Assembly: GCF_001940225.2 (NCBI RefSeq)
Contig: NZ_CP135164.1
Span: forward strand, 3,100,001-3,164,000
DNA: 64,000 nt
Direction of reading: 5' to 3'
DNA from: Roseburia sp. 499
Lineage (GTDB): Bacteria > Bacillota > Clostridia > Lachnospirales > Lachnospiraceae
Part shown: piece by piece, positions 6,981 to 16,424 of the stretch
Position numbering within the stretch: position 1 is the stretch's first letter
Layout of the letters: each line of letters starts with the position of its first letter
Made by a program: the position numbers and the translations under genes
The notes under the pieces: generated by a model
The model's input: the letters and a program-made list of their open reading frames with translations, nothing else
Database searches by the model: none
What the model was told of the DNA's origin: nothing

Positions 6981-8807
6981 TTAATTATTCACATACTTAA
7001 TTATCGTATCCCATGCTGAGTTACGCTCAAAACCTATCTTCCAGTACGCGGCTCCTGCCAAGGAATTTTCTTTCATAACTTTTAATTTTTCTTCCAGAGA
7101 TGCCTCATTTTCTATCCAGATTTTATAGGTTTTTCCACCATTTTCGTATTCCACATAATACTGACCTGCAGATTCATCCCAAGTTGCTTGTGCTCCATTT
7201 ACAGTATAGCGATTCTCTACGGTCTGCATACCTTCTTCGCTGCAAGTAAAGGTGTATGGCAAATAATCTTCTGATGCAGATTCTACATCTTCTCCAGCAT
7301 CTTCCTTCGGTGTCAGCTCCCACACTCTGGTATAAAATGGCATTCCAAGAATGGTCTGCTCTGCCGGAACTTCTTTTAATGTATTTTCTACGCCTTCTTT
7401 TACAAATCCTATCGACGCAACCGGTCCTATATCCTCCGATACTCTGGTATGTTCATCATATGCCATAATAATCACATAATCAGCAAACAATGCTTGTTCA
7501 CTTCGATTATAAAATGCAGTATAGGCAGATGGAACATAATTGTCTACTGATAATACAATATTATTGTTCTCACATTTAATGGACAGTTCTCTGATAAACT
7601 GAATATATGCATCCCCCACTTCTGACTCCAATGCTTCAAAGTCCAGGTTAATACCATCCAGATTATATTCGATCGCTGCTGCAATAATCTGATTTACCAG
7701 ATAATCTCTGGTAGAAGTATGTGTCAGTACATAGGTCGTATCTACATCCGGATTCTCCAGATTACTAATCAATGCCCACACTTCTACTCCCTGCTGGTGA
7801 CAATAATCCACATAACTGCGATTTGCCAGAGAATAAATATTTCCGTTATTGTCATTCAGATAGAACCACGTTGGCGAAAGTACATTAATTCCTTTTGTGG
7901 ACTGCAGTACATTTGCCACTCGATTATTCCCCTCCTGATTTGTCACCTGATGCCATCCCAGACTGATTGTTTTATTCTTCAGCAAATGGTTAAACACAGG
8001 CTTTTCTCCCTTAGCCTCAACTTTCTTTTCTTGTGTTTCACCCATCTTGCTGTTTTTCATATAGCCAATCATTCCATCCCGAGTGCAAACTTTACTCCAA
8101 TTATCTCCGCTTTCCAGAATCGTTACTTCACTACCCTTTTCCACATCAGCTACAATCGGGCTCTTAATCCCACCTTTTTGGCGTATTTCCGTATCACGTT
8201 TTGCCTCTGCAACCTCTACTTTTCCGCCCTTGTTTTCAATTTTGACACGATTTGGTTTCTCATATACCATATAGCTAATCGCCGGATATTCTGTACATTT
8301 CTGTACGAAATCCAACGCAATATACATCTGTTCTCCATCTACTTTTACAATGGTATAATCTGTATTTTCGCTGGTCTTTGTTACGGTATAACTCTGTTCT
8401 CCAACGTTTGCTGAAATTACATCTGTCGGTGTGACATATCTTAAAATATTTTCATTCGCATCCCAGTAAAAACGCTGGTTCAAATAATCATGCACCGTCT
8501 GATATTCCAAATACACATGACCTTCCCAATACTTTGCTACGTCTTCTAACCGCTCATTATTTACAATGATTGCCATATCGTCTTCATTTTGTATATTATA
8601 GTAAGCATTTACATCTACTCGTTCCTTGCTTGGACTATATTTCTTAACAAGCATGCTAATCCCTGCAATCAATATAACTACTACAATAAAAACTGCTGCA
8701 ACAATTACAGAATTGTTATTTTTCTGCTGCTTTTTGCTCCTTATCGGTCTTCTGTTTGGAACTCTGCCCGGATTCTGTCCAGGTCTTCGTCTGTCCATTT
8801 CTGTCAT
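6981..8807 (-). CDS. GH18 family glycoside hydrolase with SH3 domain, membrane-anchored (spore-type)
   Basis: This is a 608-residue protein. A basic N-terminus is followed by a signal anchor (33-54), a copper amine oxidase N-like region (about 75-190), a bacterial SH3 domain (about 200-255) and a GH18 catalytic domain (about 275-605). The catalytic motif D384-G-I-N-L-D389-F-E391 is complete. Relatives such as YaaH/SleL and YdhD act on cortex peptidoglycan (family knowledge), so cell-wall or spore-cortex hydrolysis is more likely than chitin degradation. The start is preceded by AGGAGG, and the gene is monocistronic with a strong terminator. Confidence 0.85.
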   Translation of the reverse strand: MTEMDRRRPGQNPGRVPNRRPIRSKKQQKNNNSVIVAAVFIVVVILIAGISMLVKKYSPSKERVDVNAYYNIQNEDDMAIIVNNERLEDVAKYWEGHVYLEYQTVHDYLNQRFYWDANENILRYVTPTDVISANVGEQSYTVTKTSENTDYTIVKVDGEQMYIALDFVQKCTEYPAISYMVYEKPNRVKIENKGGKVEVAEAKRDTEIRQKGGIKSPIVADVEKGSEVTILESGDNWSKVCTRDGMIGYMKNSKMGETQEKKVEAKGEKPVFNHLLKNKTISLGWHQVTNQEGNNRVANVLQSTKGINVLSPTWFYLNDNNGNIYSLANRSYVDYCHQQGVEVWALISNLENPDVDTTYVLTHTSTRDYLVNQIIAAAIEYNLDGINLDFEALESEVGDAYIQFIRELSIKCENNNIVLSVDNYVPSAYTAFYNRSEQALFADYVIIMAYDEHTRVSEDIGPVASIGFVKEGVENTLKEVPAEQTILGMPFYTRVWELTPKEDAGEDVESASEDYLPYTFTCSEEGMQTVENRYTVNGAQATWDESAGQYYVEYENGGKTYKIWIENEASLEEKLKVMKENSLAGAAYWKIGFERNSAWDTIIKYVNN

Positions 8808-8843
8808 GATGTCCTCCTATGTACTCCCTTTTTCAACTGCAAA

Positions 8844-8869
8844 CCCCCTCATGCATGAGCACAAGGGGG
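8844..8869 (-). terminator. Possible weak terminator after mecA
   Basis: CCCCCT and AGGGGG form a 6-bp GC stem on the minus strand, with an internal palindrome CTCATGCATGAG. It is followed by only three Ts, so efficiency is doubtful. Confidence 0.35.
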
Positions 8870-8881
8870 CTGCTTTCCATA

Positions 8882-9682
8882 CTATATCTCGCTCAATATC
8901 TGCAATGCATTTTCCTTCAATATGATATCATAATGCTCTTCAAAATATGCTCTGATTGCATTGGAATATTTTTCCTGATGTGCATATTCCGACAAAATAT
9001 TGCATACCTTGTTAAATTCTTCCGGGCTGTGCTGACTTTTACTGATTACCAAATAGTACTTCCTGTTTAGTTTGTTCTTATACAATACGTTACAGCCGTT
9101 ATAAAATCCTTTCAGCACATGGGCCAAACGATTCACTTCATCAAATCCGTCAAACACAAACAGTTTCGTAATATCTACTACTACCGTCTCCTGCGGTTGC
9201 TGTTGTGCCGGCTTCTCTCCGTTAATTGCCTTTTCCAATGGAACAAACTGACTCTCTTTCCGCAAACTTTCTGCCTTATTGTGTTCTGCCTGAATCTTAC
9301 GGAACAAGTCTAATATATCATCCGCTCCGGCTGCCTCATAAATCTTCTCGCCCTCTTCATTTTCAAAGGCTTCTTCTGCCTCTTCCAACGAATCTCCCGG
9401 TGCAAACTGAGAAAATCTGGTGTCCAGCTCTTCCGGATATTCTACCTTAGTAATAATCAAAATTATTGTATCTGCTGACAACGGAATTGCTTCAATCATC
9501 AGTGGTATATCTTCTGCTTCAAATCCACATTCATATGCTGCCTGCTGCATCATGTCCCGAAATAGTGCCTTCGCCTTCTCCGTTCCATATGCCAATTCAC
9601 TTAACTTAATCTGGCGATCTGCCAAATCTTCCTTCGTAAGGGTGCATCGAATCTGATTCTCACTTACTTTTTCAATTTTCAT
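8882..9682 (-). CDS. mecA: MecA-family adaptor protein
   Basis: The 266-residue product starts MKIEKVSENQIRCTLTKEDL, the conserved MecA N-terminal substrate-binding domain. An acidic linker (about residues 90-145) leads to a C-terminal domain that in B. subtilis docks on ClpC. MecA delivers substrates to ClpCP and regulates competence and stress responses (family knowledge). The C-terminal half is recognisable (FDGFDEVNRLAHVL...YKNKLNRKYYLVI). The gene appears monocistronic, with its own promoter and an overlapping inverted repeat. Confidence 0.88.
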   Translation of the reverse strand: MKIEKVSENQIRCTLTKEDLADRQIKLSELAYGTEKAKALFRDMMQQAAYECGFEAEDIPLMIEAIPLSADTIILIITKVEYPEELDTRFSQFAPGDSLEEAEEAFENEEGEKIYEAAGADDILDLFRKIQAEHNKAESLRKESQFVPLEKAINGEKPAQQQPQETVVVDITKLFVFDGFDEVNRLAHVLKGFYNGCNVLYKNKLNRKYYLVISKSQHSPEEFNKVCNILSEYAHQEKYSNAIRAYFEEHYDIILKENALQILSEI

Positions 9683-9723
9683 ATAATCACTTCCTTCTTT
9701 TATGTTGCCACATCAGGAATTAA

Positions 9724-9748
9724 TATACTTTTGAGTATACAAAGTATA
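9724..9748. promoter_or_regulatory. Inverted repeat at the mecA promoter
   Basis: TATACTTT and AAAGTATA (8/8) flank 9 bases that themselves contain GTATAC. The right arm covers the -10, so this is a plausible repressor operator. No cognate regulator gene is adjacent. Confidence 0.45.
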
Positions 9749-9772
9749 TTACATATTGTAACCTTTCGTCAA
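9743..9772 (-). promoter_or_regulatory. mecA promoter
   Basis: TTGACG and TATACT are 18 bases apart on the minus strand, about 60 bases before the start codon. Confidence 0.5.
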
Positions 9773-10422
9773 GTTGAACTCCCCCCGATTTTATTAAAAA
9801 ACTATTAAATTTCTAAAAATTCTGCAAAAAATATTGTTTTTTTTGACATTTTTGTGTATAAAGAGACAAGAGATGTTTTTCTGACTCAGACAGAAAGGAG
9901 TCAAACACACAATATAACGTCAGACCATTGGTCTTTTCTTTCTCATCCCTTCGGATGAGTCTTATGGTTTTTCCAGAGAATCATATTTTCCCCTATTTTA
10001 TATTATGCATACGAATGCAAAAATTATTTTATACAGTCTGTGTCAGATATTTCTATTTTCATCTCTGTCTGGTTTTCTTTTCCGGTATTTCTTTCGCAGC
10101 ATTGGAAATGTTGCCTTTACGTCCATTATTATTAAAAATTGAATAAGTAAAAAAACACTCTTTTCATACCGGATGTTCATTCCATAATTACTTTTCAAAA
10201 ATAAAATTATTGCTGTGCTGGCAATACGGGAATCATTTTGGAATGTCTGAAAACCAAAGCATTTTATCGCAAGATAATCTGGATATCTTACGACAATCTA
10301 ATATATCACGAAATCCAACAAGGAAGGAGGACCGTTCGGAACTTTAAACAATTTGAGATGGGAAAATCTTATTCACGAAACAGATTTCTTATCAAGATAC
10401 AAAAACAGATAAAAAGATAATA
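9773..10422. other. Gene-poor stretch with one weak candidate transcript and a short reading frame
   Basis: No convincing protein gene is present. A possible plus-strand promoter (TTGTTT at 9834, TATAAA at 9857, 17-base gap) precedes several hairpins: GACTC/GAGTC near 9882-9901, AGACC/GGTCT near 9921, and CTCATCC/GGATGAG at 9942-9959. CAGACAGA (near 9887) can pair with TCTGTCTG (near 10064), which is followed by a T-rich run. This could be a roughly 200-nt small RNA. A 34-codon frame at 10243-10347 begins MSENQSILSQDNLDILRQ but has no good ribosome site. The stretch may also be decayed sequence. Confidence 0.3.
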
Positions 10423-10462
10423 AATGGCTGCCACTTCTGTACAGACAGGAGTGACAGCCATT
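10423..10462 (-). terminator. Terminator of the DUF1858 gene
   Basis: An 18-bp imperfect stem (AATGGCTG.CACT.CTGT and its complement) is followed on the minus strand by TTTATTATCTTTTT. Confidence 0.75.
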
Positions 10463-10479
10463 CTCGCATCATATGTCTA

Positions 10480-10680
10480 TTATTTTGCTAAAAAGTCATT
10501 AATTTTATTTACTAATGCATCTGGTTCAATACCATGTACCATTGCTGCTTCTGCAATTGTTTCCATCTGAGAAGATGGGCATCCAAGGCAGTGCATTCCA
10601 ATCTCTAACAGAATTGGTGCAACATTTTCATCAATCTGAAGCAATTCGCCAATCATTGTGTCTTTGGTTACCTGTGCCAT
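10480..10680 (-). CDS. DUF1858 domain protein
   Basis: This 66-residue cytosolic protein consists entirely of the DUF1858 fold ([20 protein letters not shown]), with a Cys pair in M-H-C-L-G-C-P. That pair is the redox-disulfide motif noted in relatives found near hybrid-cluster and other redox proteins. Molecular function is not established. The gene has an AAGGAGG-type ribosome site and its own terminator, so it is probably a single-gene unit. Confidence 0.85.
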   Translation of the reverse strand: MAQVTKDTMIGELLQIDENVAPILLEIGMHCLGCPSSQMETIAEAAMVHGIEPDALVNKINDFLAK

Positions 10681-10772
10681 TTCGTTACCTCCTTAACTTT
10701 TAACATGTTCCTTATTATAATACCATTCTGTCCATTATGCAATCTTTTATTAAAAAATTGATATTGCCGCTC

Positions 10773-11201
10773 TCAATTCAGACAAGCGGAAAATTTCTCA
10801 TAGATATCCGGTGCCACTTTTTTCAATCGAATAGGCCGAAACTGTGCATCTAAAAAGCAGTGTTCCGTAGTCCCCTCTGCATGAAGAACGGTACGGCTCT
10901 CATCATAGACCTTATAGGCAACCGAAAACTTCAATCCGTTAAAACTGGTAATCTCCGTATCAATCCATACACTTTCTCCAAACTTTACAGCTTGACGATA
11001 TTGACAGGATGCTCCCAATACCGGAATCATAATCTGTCGTCTTTCAATCTCATCATACGGAAGACCAATCTGCTCCAAATAATCCAATCTCGCTTCTTCA
11101 AACCACCGGATATAATTGGAATGATGCACTATTGCCATTGCATCAGTTTCATAATATTGTACTTTGTGTTTATAAGATTTTAATTTTTCCATGTAAACCA
11201 T
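10773..11201 (-). CDS. Acyl-CoA thioesterase, YbgC/4HBT hotdog family
   Basis: The 142-residue hotdog-fold protein has the YbgC signature Y-Y-E-T-D-A-M-A-I-V-H-H-S-N-Y, with the catalytic Asp at residue 20 of this reading. It likely hydrolyses short-chain or hydroxybenzoyl-type acyl-CoA; the true substrate is unknown. The ATG at 11201 lies about 10 bases after GGGAGGAG. A further ATG 9 bases downstream would also give a normal N-terminus. It stands alone between DUF1858 and the divergent ferredoxin gene. Confidence 0.88.
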   Translation of the reverse strand: MVYMEKLKSYKHKVQYYETDAMAIVHHSNYIRWFEEARLDYLEQIGLPYDEIERRQIMIPVLGASCQYRQAVKFGESVWIDTEITSFNGLKFSVAYKVYDESRTVLHAEGTTEHCFLDAQFRPIRLKKVAPDIYEKFSACLN

Positions 11202-11280
11202 TTTAACACTTCTCCTCCCGAAATTCAATTTTTCTCACACTCTGTACACAAAAAAATACCAAAACCCCCATCAATTCCCC

Positions 11281-11309
11281 TTGTAATCACTACCTATTTG
11301 TATTAAAAT
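11281..11309 (+). promoter_or_regulatory. Promoter of the ferredoxin gene
   Basis: TTGTAA and TAAAAT are separated by 17 bases. The site lies 60 bases before the ATG and no other gene intervenes. Confidence 0.5.
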
Positions 11310-11368
11310 AGAAGAAAGCTACCATTTGTAGCTCAAATGAATATTCATTTTTAAAGGAGGAAAATAGT

Positions 11369-11539
11369 ATGGCATACGTAATTACTGACGCTTGTGTAAG
11401 CTGTGGTACATGTGAAGGAGAATGTCCAGTAGGCGCTATCTCCGCTGGTGATGGCAAATTCGAAATCAACGCTGATTCTTGCGTAGATTGTGGTACATGC
11501 GCTGGTGCTTGTCCTACAGGAGCTATTGAGCAGGGCTAA
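11369..11539 (+). CDS. 2[4Fe-4S] ferredoxin
   Basis: This 56-residue clostridial-type ferredoxin carries two CxxCxxCxxxCP clusters: C9-V-S-C12-G-T-C15-E-G-E-C19-P and C38-V-D-C41-G-T-C44-A-G-A-C48-P. It is a low-potential electron carrier for anaerobic oxidoreductases such as hydrogenase and pyruvate:ferredoxin oxidoreductase. AAAGGAGG lies 8 bases before the ATG. Codon use is highly biased (GCT, GGT, TGT), suggesting strong expression. It is a single-gene unit bounded by its own promoter and a perfect hairpin terminator. Confidence 0.96.
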   Translation: MAYVITDACVSCGTCEGECPVGAISAGDGKFEINADSCVDCGTCAGACPTGAIEQG

Positions 11540-11558
11540 TTTCACAATAAGAGAAGTA

Positions 11559-11588
11559 ATAGGAGCTGTAAAATCAGCTCCTATTTTT
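11559..11588 (+). terminator. Terminator of the ferredoxin gene
   Basis: ATAGGAGCTG and CAGCTCCTAT (10/10) flank a six-base loop followed by TTTTT. The gene on the other strand ends just beyond it, so it may work in both directions. Confidence 0.9.
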
Positions 11589-11594
11589 ATGTCC

Positions 11595-12206
11595 TTATGT
11601 TGTTAAATTTGGATTCAATTTTTTCTTTACAAACAATTTTTTCTCCGTTTTTTCTTTTCGGAACCGTTTTCCCTTCTGATGATTCCGAATCGCTTCATCC
11701 AGTTTTCGAAACCGTTCTTCCTCTGCCTCATCCTGCTCTCTCATAAGATAATTCATTTCTTTTAAGACCCTGTCTCCTACCTGGATTCCAACCTCCTTTC
11801 CCAACGCCTGATTGTTGGCTTCAACTGCCTGCTTCACAATCCCTATCATCATATTTTGAAATTGTTCCAGCTTGACAGTGTTTAAAGCGGAATTATTATG
11901 ATGTTTATTAGAAACTATCGGCTGCTGCATACTGGAAATCACCTGATTTTCTTCAAAATCTTGCGCTTTTTCCATTGTTGTTTCTCCATTATGTATCATC
12001 ATTCGGATTGCCTTTAGCTGATATCCTTTTTCCTTCCACTCTTTTATCTTTTGAAACTGCGCTATATTCTCTTCTGTATAATAGCGGTGCCCCATCTCAT
12101 TTCTGGGAATTTGAAGTTCTAGTTCTTCTTCCCAATATCGTAAGACGTGAGACTCTACATTCACTATATTTGCCGCGTCTGAAATCATATAGCGTAATTT
12201 TTCCAC
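11595..12206 (-). CDS. MerR-like DNA-binding protein with C-terminal coiled coil
   Basis: This 203-residue protein has an N-terminal MerR winged helix (about 3-70: MISDAANIVNVESHVLRYWE, then the wing HRYYTEENI). A helical, highly charged tail includes REQDEAEEERFRKLDEAI and a Lys-rich end. No metal-binding cysteines are visible. The layout resembles RacA-type or structural MerR proteins more than metal sensors (inference). The GTG at 12206 is strongly favoured by AAAGGAGG seven bases upstream. Its promoter is at 12254-12282. Confidence 0.8.
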   Translation of the reverse strand: MEKLRYMISDAANIVNVESHVLRYWEEELELQIPRNEMGHRYYTEENIAQFQKIKEWKEKGYQLKAIRMMIHNGETTMEKAQDFEENQVISSMQQPIVSNKHHNNSALNTVKLEQFQNMMIGIVKQAVEANNQALGKEVGIQVGDRVLKEMNYLMREQDEAEEERFRKLDEAIRNHQKGKRFRKEKTEKKLFVKKKLNPNLTT

Positions 12207-12253
12207 AATTCTACCTCCTTTAGGAATATGCATGTCCATTTCCTTTACTTACT

Positions 12254-12282
12254 ATTCTAACGATTTCACAGACAGGTTACAA
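12254..12282 (-). promoter_or_regulatory. Promoter of the MerR-like gene
   Basis: TTGTAA and TAGAAT are 17 bases apart on the minus strand, about 48 bases before the GTG start. Confidence 0.5.
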
Positions 12283-12313
12283 TCATTTTTCATCGTGAAA
12301 TAATGACACAAAA

Positions 12314-12349
12314 AAACAGATACTTTTCTTTTTAGAAAAATATCTGTTT
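12314..12349 (-). terminator. Terminator after dnaB
   Basis: AAACAGATA and TATCTGTTT form a 9-bp stem, extended by TTTTCT/AGAAAA inside. A seven-A run on the plus strand gives the U tract on the minus strand. Confidence 0.75.
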
Positions 12350-12391
12350 CCTTTTACAACAAATACACATTTTTGCATATTAAATCTAAAA

Positions 12392-13723
12392 TTAATTTTT
12401 CTCCATATTCGCAAACTTGGTGTACTGCGGAAGCCAAACCAGATTAACTGTACCAATAGGACCGTTTCTTTGTTTTGCTATAATGATTTCTGCAATGTTC
12501 TTATCCGGTGTATCCTTATTATAATAATCATCACGATAGATGAACATTACCACGTCGGCGTCCTGCTCGATAGCTCCGGACTCACGAAGGTCCGAAAGCA
12601 TTGGGCGATGGTCCGGTCGCTGCTCCACCTGACGACTTAACTGGGACAATGCAATTACCGGTACATTGAGCTCTCTGGCAAGACTTTTCAGCGAACGGGA
12701 AATATCAGAGATTTCCTGCTGTCTGGAATCACTCTTTCCATTCCCGGACATCAACTGCAAATAGTCGATAATAATCAGTTTCAAATCATGTTCTAACTTA
12801 TACTTACGACACTTAGAACGCAACTCAGAAATCGAAATACCCGGCGTATCATCAATAATCAATTTGGAACGTCCAATGGTACCCGCTCCCTCTATCAGCT
12901 TTTCCCAATCAGAGTCCGCAAGATTACCGGAACGAAGTAACTGCGCATCCACTCTGGATTCAAGGGAGAACAGACGGTTTACCAACTGCTCCTTTGACAT
13001 TTCCAGACTGAAGATAGCCGTACATAAATCACTGTGGAACGCCACATACTGCGCTATATTTAAGACGAACGCCGTTTTTCCCATAGAAGGACGTGCTGCA
13101 ACAAGAATCAGGTCAGATGGTTGAAGCCCGGACATCCGGTAATCCAAATCCACAAATCCGGTTGCAATTCCCGTAACGCTTCCTTTCGTCTTAGATGCCT
13201 GTTCAATTTTCTCCAGTGCATTAATTACTACCGTCTTAATCGGTACATAATCCCCGCCACTTTTATTTTGCAAAAGATTAAATATCTTCTTTTCTGTATC
13301 CGCCATAATGTCATCTACACTCTCGTTCTGAAGATAACATTCATTTGCAATCTCTTCATTTACCTTGATAAGCTTACGCAGGGTTGCTTTTTCCTTGACA
13401 ATATTGGCATAATATTTAATATTTGCAGAAGTTGGCACAGCCGTTACCAGCTCTCCCACAAATTCCATACTACTCAGTTCCGCCGGAACATCCTTTTCAC
13501 GCAAACGATTCTGTAAAGTAACCACATCCACCGGCTGTTCTTCATTGTACAACTCAATCATGGCTTCAAACAAAATTCCATACTGCTGATGATAAAAATC
13601 TTCCTTTATCAAAGTTTCAGAGGCAATAACAATTGCCTCCTTGTCCATAATCATGGAACCGATAACCGACTGCTCTGCTTCGAGACTATTTGGCATAATC
13701 CGTTTGATAAGAGCTTCCTCCAT
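12392..13723 (-). CDS. dnaB: Replicative DNA helicase DnaB
   Basis: The 443-residue hexameric helicase unwinds DNA at replication forks. The N-terminal domain (about 10-110, starting PNSLEAEQSVIGSM) is followed by the RecA-like domain with Walker A A-R-P-S-M-G-K-T, Walker B L-I-I-I-D-Y-L-Q-L-M, and the conserved ALSQLSRQVEQRPDHRPMLS. Length is normal. It is the third gene of a gdpP-rplI-dnaB run, a gene order conserved across Firmicutes, separated from rplI by 12 bases and ended by the terminator at 12314-12349. Confidence 0.97.
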   Translation of the reverse strand: MEEALIKRIMPNSLEAEQSVIGSMIMDKEAIVIASETLIKEDFYHQQYGILFEAMIELYNEEQPVDVVTLQNRLREKDVPAELSSMEFVGELVTAVPTSANIKYYANIVKEKATLRKLIKVNEEIANECYLQNESVDDIMADTEKKIFNLLQNKSGGDYVPIKTVVINALEKIEQASKTKGSVTGIATGFVDLDYRMSGLQPSDLILVAARPSMGKTAFVLNIAQYVAFHSDLCTAIFSLEMSKEQLVNRLFSLESRVDAQLLRSGNLADSDWEKLIEGAGTIGRSKLIIDDTPGISISELRSKCRKYKLEHDLKLIIIDYLQLMSGNGKSDSRQQEISDISRSLKSLARELNVPVIALSQLSRQVEQRPDHRPMLSDLRESGAIEQDADVVMFIYRDDYYNKDTPDKNIAEIIIAKQRNGPIGTVNLVWLPQYTKFANMEKN

Positions 13724-13735
13724 AACCGGGTCCTC

Positions 13736-14185
13736 CTATTCCTCTGTTACTTTCACCTTCAAGGTTGCCGTTACCTTTGGATGAAGTTTAATGGTTACTT
13801 CATGTACACCCAAAGTTTTTAATCCCCCATCCTCTAACTGCATTTTCTTTTTATCCAATTCCAGATTCAACTGCTGCTTTGCTGCGGCTGAAATTTCTTT
13901 ACTAGAAACAGAACCGAAAGTCTTTCCGCCTTCTCCTGTCTTAATCTTAACCGTTACCTGCTTTGTAGCAATTTCTTCTGCCAGTGCCTTTGCAGCCTCC
14001 AGATTCTCTTTTGCCACCTTGTCTGCATGCTGGTTTTGGAGTTTTAAATCATTCATATTCTTACTGGTTGCTTCTACTCCAAGTTTTTTCGGTAAAATCA
14101 TATTTCTTGCATAACCGTCACTGACGTTTACAATGTCACCTTTTTTTCCCAACGACTTCACATCTTCTAATAATATTACTTTCAT
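13736..14185 (-). CDS. rplI: 50S ribosomal protein L9
   Basis: The 149-residue protein starts [21 protein letters not shown] and contains the L9 signature [14 protein letters not shown] long connecting helix rich in Lys/Ala (about 40-75) precedes the C-terminal domain. It binds 23S rRNA near the L1 stalk. Its start overlaps the end of gdpP by 4 bases (ATGA), indicating translational coupling, and dnaB follows 12 bases downstream. Confidence 0.98.
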   Translation of the reverse strand: MKVILLEDVKSLGKKGDIVNVSDGYARNMILPKKLGVEATSKNMNDLKLQNQHADKVAKENLEAAKALAEEIATKQVTVKIKTGEGGKTFGSVSSKEISAAAKQQLNLELDKKKMQLEDGGLKTLGVHEVTIKLHPKVTATLKVKVTEE

Positions 14186-16233
14186 ATTTCTATATCTCCT
14201 TCTTCAATCATTTCATCCAACGTTTCCATCAACTGTTCTTCTGCCTCATCCAGTGTGCAGTTTATCAGCTGCGCTCCTGCCATATTTAAATGGCCGCCTC
14301 CGCCCATTCTTTCCATAATAATCTGTACATTGATTTCGTCGATAGAACGAGAGCTGATATATATTTTATCATTATATTCTGTCAGCACGAAGGAGGCTTT
14401 GATTCCTACAATATTTAACAACTCATTTGCCGCCTGTGCTCCCACAATGGTTGGACTCTCAATATTCTCACCCGGACAAACAGAAATGGCAAAAGAGCCG
14501 CGGTATACCTTGGCATGGCGCACTGCTTCTGCCCGCGCTTTATAAGCTGTCATGTCATCACGCAATAATTTCCGCACACGCGTCACCTCTGCTCCACAGC
14601 GGCGTAGATATGCAGCTGCTTCAAAAGTACGCACGCCTGTCTTGGTCATGAAATTATTGGTATCAATCAGAATACCTGCATAAATACAATCTGCTTCTGC
14701 TGGTTTCAGATGAATATTTTCATTAAAATACTGTAACACTTCTGCTACCATTTCACAAGTAGAGGACGCATAAGTCTCGATATAAGATAGCACCGCATTA
14801 TCAATCACTTCACTACTCTGTCTGTGATGGTCAAATACCACTATCGTTCTGGTTCGATTTAACAAATCCGGACATTCCACTAAATTTGGGCGGTTGGTAT
14901 CTACTACTACAACTGCAGTATTATAATCCACCAGTTCCATCGCCTTTTCACTTCTTACAAACATATCCACCGGATAACCTTTTTCCTCGGAAAAACATTC
15001 CTTTACCGGACGTAATGACGAAGTCACTTCATCAATGACAATATGTGCCTTTTTCCCCAACACCTGTGCTGCACAGTAAACTCCCACTGCTGCTCCAAAT
15101 GAATCCATATCGCTGATTCTATGTCCCATAATCAGAACCTGATCCTTGGTCTCCATAATTTCCCGAAGAGCATGCGCCTTGACACGGGCCTTGACACGGG
15201 TCATTTTTTCCACCTGTCTAGACTTTCCACCAAAATAGGAAATCTTCTCGCCATCTTTCACTACGACCTGATCTCCACCACGACCTAATGCAAGGTCAAT
15301 CGCCATACGGGAATACTCGTACTTCTGATTGTAATTGGAAGCATTCACACCCACACCTATACTCAGCGTTACTGCCATTTCATTTCCCACTTTAATGGTC
15401 TTTACTTCTTCCAGAATACTAAACTTATCTTGAATCAGTTCCTCCAGATATTTATGTTTGAACACTACAAAATATTTGTCTTTTTCAATCTTTTTTATAA
15501 TACTGTCTCGCTCTGAAAAGTATTTGCTTACTTTTCTGTCTACCAATGCCACCAGCAAAGAACGTTTTACTTCTTCAATACTTTCCAACGCCTCTTCGTA
15601 ATTATCGATATACACTAGTGCTGATACCAACTGCTGTTCTTGATTTTCCTGAATATAATGGTGAAGTTCTGTCTCATCAAACAAGTACATTGCTGTCAAA
15701 TACTGTTCATTATTTTCCAGTTCTATAACGCCACTGTCTTCTGTTACTTCATCAAAATAAATCCGGCTCATACTTGCACGGTAAATCTTTTCTTCATAGG
15801 TTATCTGCACATTACTTCCATCACCTTCTTTTTCCAATAATTCTCTGGTGATAGTCGGAAAAATAGTCGTAACGGACTTATGATATTTCTTGTCTTTTCC
15901 AGTAATTTTCATAAATGCTTCATTCATCCACAAAATCTTACTGTTATAATCCAATAGTGCATAAGGTATCTCGAATTCATTCAACAAATGCTTCTGTACC
16001 GTAGCGTATTGGGTTGCAAAATTGATAACCTCATTGAGCATTGCCGGCTTATTAAAAAAATACGCCACCAATACAACAATAAAATATAATACGGTAAAAA
16101 TAGAAACACAGATACCTGCATTCGTATTCATATAATATACCGGTATATTCATCAATACTACCAATATAGTAAGCATCAATGGCCAGTACATATAACTTTT
16201 TAGGTGTCCTTTCAGACGAATCTTTCTTTTCAT
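14182..16233 (-). CDS. gdpP: Cyclic-di-AMP phosphodiesterase GdpP
   Basis: In this 683-residue membrane enzyme, two N-terminal helices (about 15-60) lead to a PAS-like region, a degenerate GGDEF domain (GRGGDQVVV in place of an intact motif) and a C-terminal DHH-DHHA1 phosphodiesterase. The DHH part shows H-R-I-S-D-M-D-S and F-D-H-H-R; DHHA1 shows [11 protein letters not shown]. It cleaves c-di-AMP to pApA, controlling potassium and wall homeostasis. The start follows AGGAGAG. It is the first gene of the gdpP-rplI-dnaB unit. Confidence 0.95.
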   Translation of the reverse strand: MKRKIRLKGHLKSYMYWPLMLTILVVLMNIPVYYMNTNAGICVSIFTVLYFIVVLVAYFFNKPAMLNEVINFATQYATVQKHLLNEFEIPYALLDYNSKILWMNEAFMKITGKDKKYHKSVTTIFPTITRELLEKEGDGSNVQITYEEKIYRASMSRIYFDEVTEDSGVIELENNEQYLTAMYLFDETELHHYIQENQEQQLVSALVYIDNYEEALESIEEVKRSLLVALVDRKVSKYFSERDSIIKKIEKDKYFVVFKHKYLEELIQDKFSILEEVKTIKVGNEMAVTLSIGVGVNASNYNQKYEYSRMAIDLALGRGGDQVVVKDGEKISYFGGKSRQVEKMTRVKARVKAHALREIMETKDQVLIMGHRISDMDSFGAAVGVYCAAQVLGKKAHIVIDEVTSSLRPVKECFSEEKGYPVDMFVRSEKAMELVDYNTAVVVVDTNRPNLVECPDLLNRTRTIVVFDHHRQSSEVIDNAVLSYIETYASSTCEMVAEVLQYFNENIHLKPAEADCIYAGILIDTNNFMTKTGVRTFEAAAYLRRCGAEVTRVRKLLRDDMTAYKARAEAVRHAKVYRGSFAISVCPGENIESPTIVGAQAANELLNIVGIKASFVLTEYNDKIYISSRSIDEINVQIIMERMGGGGHLNMAGAQLINCTLDEAEEQLMETLDEMIEEGDIEI

Positions 16234-16371
16234 TTACTCTCTCCTGCATATACATGCTTAACATTTCCGCAGTGCTCATTGCCTAATACGCACATTATAC
16301 CATTTTCGGACGGCAAGTTAAAGGGGTTTTTTCTTTGCTTGTATCGCGAACGGTTTCAAAATAGTATATGC

Positions 16372-16412
16372 AAAAAACGCCACCTCCGACTGAAACTCAG
16401 CCAGAAGCAGCG
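16372..16412 (-). terminator. Terminator after rpsR
   Basis: On the minus strand CGC.CTTC.GGCTGA pairs with TCAGTC.GAGG.GCG, including one G-T wobble, and six Ts follow. It separates the rpsF-ssb-rpsR operon from gdpP. Confidence 0.65.
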
Positions 16413-16424
16413 CTTCTAAATTAC

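Noticed and set aside
9928..10146. Plus-strand open frame of 72 codons in the mecA-DUF1858 gap
   Set aside because: It has no ribosome site and an aromatic/Cys-rich composition typical of chance frames in AT-rich DNA.
11351..11545. Minus-strand open frame of 64 codons opposite the ferredoxin
   Set aside because: The plus strand encodes a perfect 2[4Fe-4S] ferredoxin with ribosome site and terminator; the opposite frame is open only because of its codon bias.
16052..16279. Overlapping frame at the gdpP 5' end
   Set aside because: gdpP has a clear start and ribosome site at 16233 and a family-like membrane N-terminus; the other frame has no homology features.
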